DNA of 64,000 bases from positions 92,672 to 156,671 of the forward strand of contig NZ_LVEJ01000024.1 of assembly GCF_001648775.1 (NCBI RefSeq), read 5' to 3'. The notes below the pieces were generated by a model, which was given only the letters and a program-made list of their open reading frames with translations, had not been told where the DNA came from and made no database searches. Position numbers and translations under genes: made by a program. Source of the stretch: Pseudomonas fluorescens (GTDB lineage Bacteria > Pseudomonadota > Gammaproteobacteria > Pseudomonadales > Pseudomonadaceae). Below, one piece after another: positions 62,501 to 64,000 of the stretch (position 1 is the first letter of the stretch; every line of letters begins with the position of its first letter).

Positions 62501-64000
62501 CCGTGATTCAGGTCCAGGCTCAGGCGCGTGTTGCTGAACAGTTTGCCGCCCTGTTGATCGAGTCCTTTGACCGACGCCGTCAGCGCGCCCTGACTGCCGA
62601 TACTGCCAGCACCCTTGTTGGTGACTTGCCCGGCGACGAGGTCCAGGGTGTCGGCACTGCTGAGCAAGCCCTCGCTGTTATCGAATGCGCCGGTGGTGAC
62701 GGTGACCGCACCTTTACCGCTGAGCGTGCCCTGCTGACGGTTGTCGAGGCTGCCGCTGTCAATGACGAGCGCACCGTCGGTGACAATCTTGCCGCCCAGG
62801 TTATCGAGGCCACCACGGCTGACGAGCTTCAAATCGGCGGCACTGGAGAAAATGCCCAGGTTGTTGATCAGCTGCGCGGCGTTGACTGTCAGCGTCGCTT
62901 CACTGCTGACTTTGCCCTGAGCGTTATCGAAAGCCTCGTCGATGGTCAACTGCATGGCCTGCTGGCTGCGCAATTCCCCGCCGTTGTTGGCCAGCGTGCG
63001 CGCGTGCAGCGTGAACCGCGTGGCCGCATCGATCAGACCCTTGTTGCGGTTGAGCACTTGATCAACCGTCAGCGTCGCTGACTTGCTGGCGAAAACCTTG
63101 CCGCGGTCGCTGTTGTCGAGTTTTTTGCCGGTGAGCAGCAGGTCGCTGTTGGTGCTGATTTCGCCACCGCGATTATCCATCTCAGCGACCGACAGGGTCA
63201 TGGCGCTGGTCGAACCGAGCAGGCCATTCTGACGGTTATCGAGCTGATCGGCGTTGAGTTTGAGCACGCCGGTGGCGATCAACTTGCCTTTCTGGTTGTT
63301 GACGTTTTGCGCCTGAACGCTGACATCCGACTTGCCGACGAGGTTGCCGCTGCGGTTGTCCAGAGACTTGGCGGTGAGCGTGAGTTGGCCGTCGGCAATC
63401 ACCGTACCGAACTGGTTATCCAGGGTCTGGTCGGCGGTCAGCTGCAGCGCATTGCGGCCGCTGATCAAGCCTGCCTGGTTGAACAGTGTGCCGGCGGAAA
63501 CGCTTGTTGCACCTTTGGCGGTGAGCGCACCTTTGTCGCGGTTGTCGAGCAAGCCATCGACGCGCACCGTCAGCCCGCTATCGCTGACCAATGAACCGGC
63601 ACCGCGGTTATCGAGACTGGCCGCTTTGAGATTGACCATTGCACCGGAACCGAGCACGCCGCCACGGTTGTCCAGCGCCGCGCTGAGATCGATGTTCAGG
63701 CCCAGATCGCCGAGCATCCGGCCGTTGCGGTTGTCCAGAATCCCGCCGCCGATGGCAATGGCTTTGGCGTTGAGCGTACCGTTCTGGTTGTTCAGGGTGG
63801 CGGCGTTGACCGTCAGATTGCGGCTGGCGAGCAAGCTCTTGCCGGTGTTGTCCAGATGCTGAGCGGTCAGGCTCAGATCGCCGCTGGCATTGCGGCTGCC
63901 GTCGGCGTTGACGCCCGCTTCGATGGTGCCGGCGTTGGTCAGTTGCCCGCCGGCGCTGAGGTTAATGCTGTCGCGGGCGGCGAGGGTCTGGCGGTTGCTC
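53560..64000 (-). CDS. cdiA: CdiA-type filamentous haemagglutinin with C-terminal nuclease toxin (5' end outside window)
   Basis: The last 3,480 codons are visible and the frame stays open to the window edge, so the signal peptide and TPS domain lie beyond it. From about 59.9 to 64 kb the protein consists of roughly 20-residue haemagglutinin repeats (pattern LDNxxGxLxS). These give way to a receptor-binding/linker region and further FHA-2 repeats (about 57-58 kb). The pre-toxin motif VENN is encoded at 54583-54594. The final 344 residues form the CdiA-CT, ending in a nuclease-like domain with MPWENYL, FDFYD and ISAKTLD, i.e. the E-D-xxK arrangement of PD-(D/E)XK enzymes. It resembles the tRNase toxin of Burkholderia pseudomallei CdiA. 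Confidence 0.9.
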   Translation of the reverse strand, partial: SNRQTLAARDSINLSAGGQLTNAGTIEAGVNADGSRNASGDLSLTAQHLDNTGKSLLASRNLTVNAATLNNQNGTLNAKAIAIGGGILDNRNGRMLGDLGLNIDLSAALDNRGGVLGSGAMVNLKAASLDNRGAGSLVSDSGLTVRVDGLLDNRDKGALTAKGATSVSAGTLFNQAGLISGRNALQLTADQTLDNQFGTVIADGQLTLTAKSLDNRSGNLVGKSDVSVQAQNVNNQKGKLIATGVLKLNADQLDNRQNGLLGSTSAMTLSVAEMDNRGGEISTNSDLLLTGKKLDNSDRGKVFASKSATLTVDQVLNRNKGLIDAATRFTLHARTLANNGGELRSQQAMQLTIDEAFDNAQGKVSSEATLTVNAAQLINNLGIFSSAADLKLVSRGGLDNLGGKIVTDGALVIDSGSLDNRQQGTLSGKGAVTVTTGAFDNSEGLLSSADTLDLVAGQVTNKGAGSIGSQGALTASVKGLDQQGGKLFSNTRLSLDLNHGQLNNAGSINAPGALLLKQLNGVNNQGGTIFSAEAFTLTAQNLDNSNGSLLSNQGLTLRIAAALDNVKGMIGAAAIDTRARSVNNSDGSLTSRGDLELNVDGQLRNDGKGLINSKGNLTLTATGLDSSNGGEVSANGDIDLVLTSLTQNGGRLLGEKSVTVDLANGDLDNQNGLLTAKGPLTLKRLRDLNNQNGEVSSNLGFALIGRAMNNSAGKIISGEKLLVRGTDLINQKGLLSGWQALAVNGNSLDNRDGGTLSSKYADVSVDLSGKLLNGGAGAVVALGNLSINAGSLDNSDKGNLSSGAGQTLTLAGALNNNQGGLIASGAALDIVSTAFSNIGGAINAQQIINATASSLDNSGGQIASNDAITLNLSGELNNNAGKLAAAGPLLIKGVTDLHNQNGQLASQKNLDLRTGSLDNSNKGTVAANDQLLITATGAVSNQADGLIYSKNADAQLKAARLLNGKGSIQSDSGLTLEISGDFDNQSGKVIAQNGDVLITAANIDNRGGTLSSIKGALEARTVGVLRNGFDLNNNRQGGIIQAQSLTLSALAGLNNNGGRISAQAADSSITTAALDNSAGALYAKGLLGVTGASLDNSGGQIAAERIDFGLSGALRNGAGVIESNSQLSVKASAVDNQNGRLRSLGVTGKTAFQIAGLLDNRNGVLETANTDLNLAVGSFLNSDGQLNHVGRGKFDISTANVLGAGGSIVTGGLLELNADSWNNTGAIQAGRLNVNVREFSQSASGKLLASESLQARGGNWTNNGLIASDGSIDMQLGGTYAGSGRLSSQRGTYLSAAQMNLSAGGSFAAGATSTISVGGQLLNAGRITSSEDLTVNAGSVANYGSLGAAQNLFINTPTLLNDRGLIFSGNNMTLGVSTLTNQHGDFYGLGNVLIGGYGGAARAAGVYNISGSMESVKDFTLNADVFENRTEGPSASVERKLISGFIAATCGDCVGGTFNNFLATRETYQFVDSDTSASAVLNIGKDFVFQGGTFLNSKSTVAAGGNITVTADSLKNIGAKSGVIDVTRQYNFEMGTGSTAKFMAEVVMPYNQRNNPDFPSVYYVIAPQGLIRKATATTVGGGIVITDDETGENVGSRKYGRAMSGFSAGFETSTPSQYDPDNLLALPSELAQYQKGLAVETESTSAGLPGAATGRNAVIQAAGNVSINATKEVVNAVIHEDYSSTGGTNKVADTKVGNSDTVVVRINSQLPPDLAQQQVNPLSLPGFSLPTGENGLFRLSGQGSSAASAGNGPAPTWTVGNEAISAQDHLAVATSGGPRNLFVDAPAQVSDGTRAVDTFHRTSSTGDDTRPVTRVTGLPDTKAPSNAHKYLIETNPVLTDLKSFMSSDYLLEKLGYNPDQSAKRLGDGLYEQRLIQQAVTARTGQAFLDGQTSNEGMFKYLMNNAIASKDALNLSVGVGLTSQQVAALTHDIVWLEEHEVNGEKVLVPVVYLAQANGRLGPTGALIAGNDVTLIAGENLDNVGTLKATNNLSATAGKDLINSGSVEAGNRLDLLATNNIVNKAGGIIAGRDVSLTTRTGDVINERTITSMDDKYGTVTRHQDFADNAARIEAANDLTVKAANDINVIGGVLKSGQDMSLNAGRDVNVASVQINDSASLGWRGAVSSVTQLGADIDAGRDFKADAKRDFSVIASEIDAKRDVTMSATGNVLISSAADEEHSRSANKRMSRQDDEVTQVSSTVNAGGNVTLKAGKDLDLIASRVSAGNEAYLTSGANLVLQSAEDSDYSFYSKTKKSSSKKTFQLDETSSVTNVASSVTSVGKSVLSAGNDLTIKGSNVVSEKAGVGLEAGNDVEILAVTDSSSARHERSKSKSSWGGLKSSKVQDQLAETQTTAVGSLISGDTIAVNAKRDAAITGSALVSTNDLSVRAGGDLTINAAQNTFTRTEVHKEKNRDLTGVLTANNLGIDDITGNQHLSISNQKHNGTMSQTTLTGSTIGSSKGNVSLIANGDLNVVASDLISTKDMSLRGSNVTIAAGMETSQQSTIDKSNSLAVGRVIGGAIIDTVNSIRSAVEAAKSADDPRLKAVKLAQAALAAYNLGGMASDANDQKTGFADKQGGTGSNGSLIKIGTELANTHSKSTSDYVSQTAKQSTVNAGGTLSIIANGGAAQNDGDLHIIGSSLKATATSLIANNNVIVESAQNTADWSNQNSNNRTAIGASFNIGQQNGFTVDLGAQVAKGMGSGSSVTQVNSTVDTDSLVIHSGGDTTLAGAQVRADTIKALIDGNLNIISRQDTETQKNKQGSGGFGASICIPPICYGAPVTASGNLAAGNMNSDYKAVTDQTGLFAGAGGYMVDVGKTTTLEGGLIASDATPDKNILITDRLITRDIKNVSEIDAQSAGISYSGGYGGAGAYGSVGGLYGISLNESDKSHTRSAVSEGTIIVRNPEGAQDLVGLNRDTENANERLDKPDEDGMKERIELVKSSIELVKGIGDAIAASKMEEAENPDSEAYKAARDKLNSSGVANPTPEEISQQVQRDYGIGSSFQKASQAVAGIVQGILSGNIAAAIGGGAAPYLAQAVKQLTEGDDAANLMAHAVLGAVLAKIQGGSALAGAAGASAGEVVARLLYPDKSADQLTESEKQIVAALSTLAGGMSGALAGGSAFDAALGAGTAKNAVENNHLSDIERLSLKELQRKYAQLCSGASSSYCDGLSSDISKLIAKGFSVLKEEQLSEDNDFTRASVVTTTPGDVIVCGTSPNGYCVATDKTITTDQGEEWVLQPATFMQAIGWQVENEVIEAAAKARLLGVSNELYTAGCGGSGVIGIGCQAYTAAGGVNLVTEEAPATTERVVSGIEGLLNVWGLGSSILGTGVKGTAGTLDRAKTGIEWGKGIQGQGMPWENYLASELPAGSRLPPNFKTFDFYDPSTGTAISAKTLDTTTAAKVGNPSQVYSSLKGNIDAVARFETYTLSNVPLDSSMITARELRVAVPGGTNSVQWVQINRAIKYGQSQGVKVIISSVK
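53563..53970 (-). other. CdiA-CT toxin domain, PD-(D/E)XK-like nuclease
   Basis: About 135 residues at the CdiA C-terminus, beginning near GKGIQGQGMPWENYL. The acid in WENYL, the aspartate in FDFYD and the lysine in ISAKTLD fit a PD-(D/E)XK active site. The short basic end (QGVKVIISSVK) could contact nucleic acid. Cleavage of tRNA is suggested by resemblance to the Burkholderia 1026b-type toxin; this is inference. Confidence 0.65.

Noticed and set aside
1..64000. tRNA or rRNA genes, insertion sequences, prophage genes
   Set aside because: None could be recognised by eye on either strand; absence of short tRNAs is not proven without a dedicated scan.

Overview
The window looks like a chromosomal segment of a fluorescent pseudomonad. 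The evidence is GC-rich coding with strong third-position GC, Pseudomonas-type REP/REPIN palindromes built on GTGGGAGCGAGC, YecR-type and ParD/Map gene pairs, and FecI/FecR/TonB iron systems. No rRNA, tRNA, phage or insertion sequence was recognised. All calls come from reading the sequence; no database search was run.

Layout. 1-2.8 kb: the edge of a binding-protein gene, a TetR regulator, a crotonase and an alpha/beta hydrolase. 2.8-3.8 kb: a ParD-like protein translationally coupled to methionine aminopeptidase. 3.9-12.9 kb: a phosphonate island (LysR, phnD-phnC-phnE, an iron-type alcohol dehydrogenase, a GlpT-like MFS carrier, a second LysR, phnX), then a short Ppx/GppA protein. Between phnX and ppx lie a textbook Pho box, a -10 element and a leftward terminator enclosing about 50 nt, which is best read as a PhoB-controlled small RNA. 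13.0-16.1 kb: a cobalamin riboswitch ahead of a BtuFCD-like importer. 17.0-19.5 kb: reverse transsulfuration (cystathionine beta-synthase and gamma-lyase). 19.6-21.6 kb: a structured non-coding stretch, a 13-residue-repeat secreted protein and two small lipoproteins. 21.7-24.4 kb: a hybrid sensor kinase, a LuxR-type response regulator and a Fur-like winged-helix protein.

24.5-43.9 kb is the most unusual part: a complete iron-acquisition locus for a probable NRPS-independent siderophore. Divergent operons encode a ParB-fold SbnI-like protein, a CitE-like enzyme, an SbnH-like decarboxylase, an SbnA-like PLP synthase, an opine dehydrogenase-family protein in the slot normally held by SbnB, a single IucA/IucC synthetase, an exporter and a class V aminotransferase. 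They are followed by a FecI sigma factor, FecR, a signalling TonB receptor and an ABC importer. A second, paralogous receptor lacking the signalling domain lies at the other end of the locus. Both receptors carry the same two-block promoter with identical spacing and identical distance to the start codon, so the sigma factor probably drives both.

44-52.8 kb: an SBF-like transporter, an AraC regulator, a DyP peroxidase, a TerC protein, a PotF-like binding protein, an NCS1 permease, and a flavin reductase/LLM monooxygenase pair with shared GntR-like operator palindromes. 53-64 kb: a contact-dependent inhibition locus read right to left: the last 3,480 codons of a CdiA filamentous haemagglutinin ending in a PD-(D/E)XK-type nuclease toxin, abutted by its CdiI immunity gene. 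The 5' end of cdiA runs off the window.
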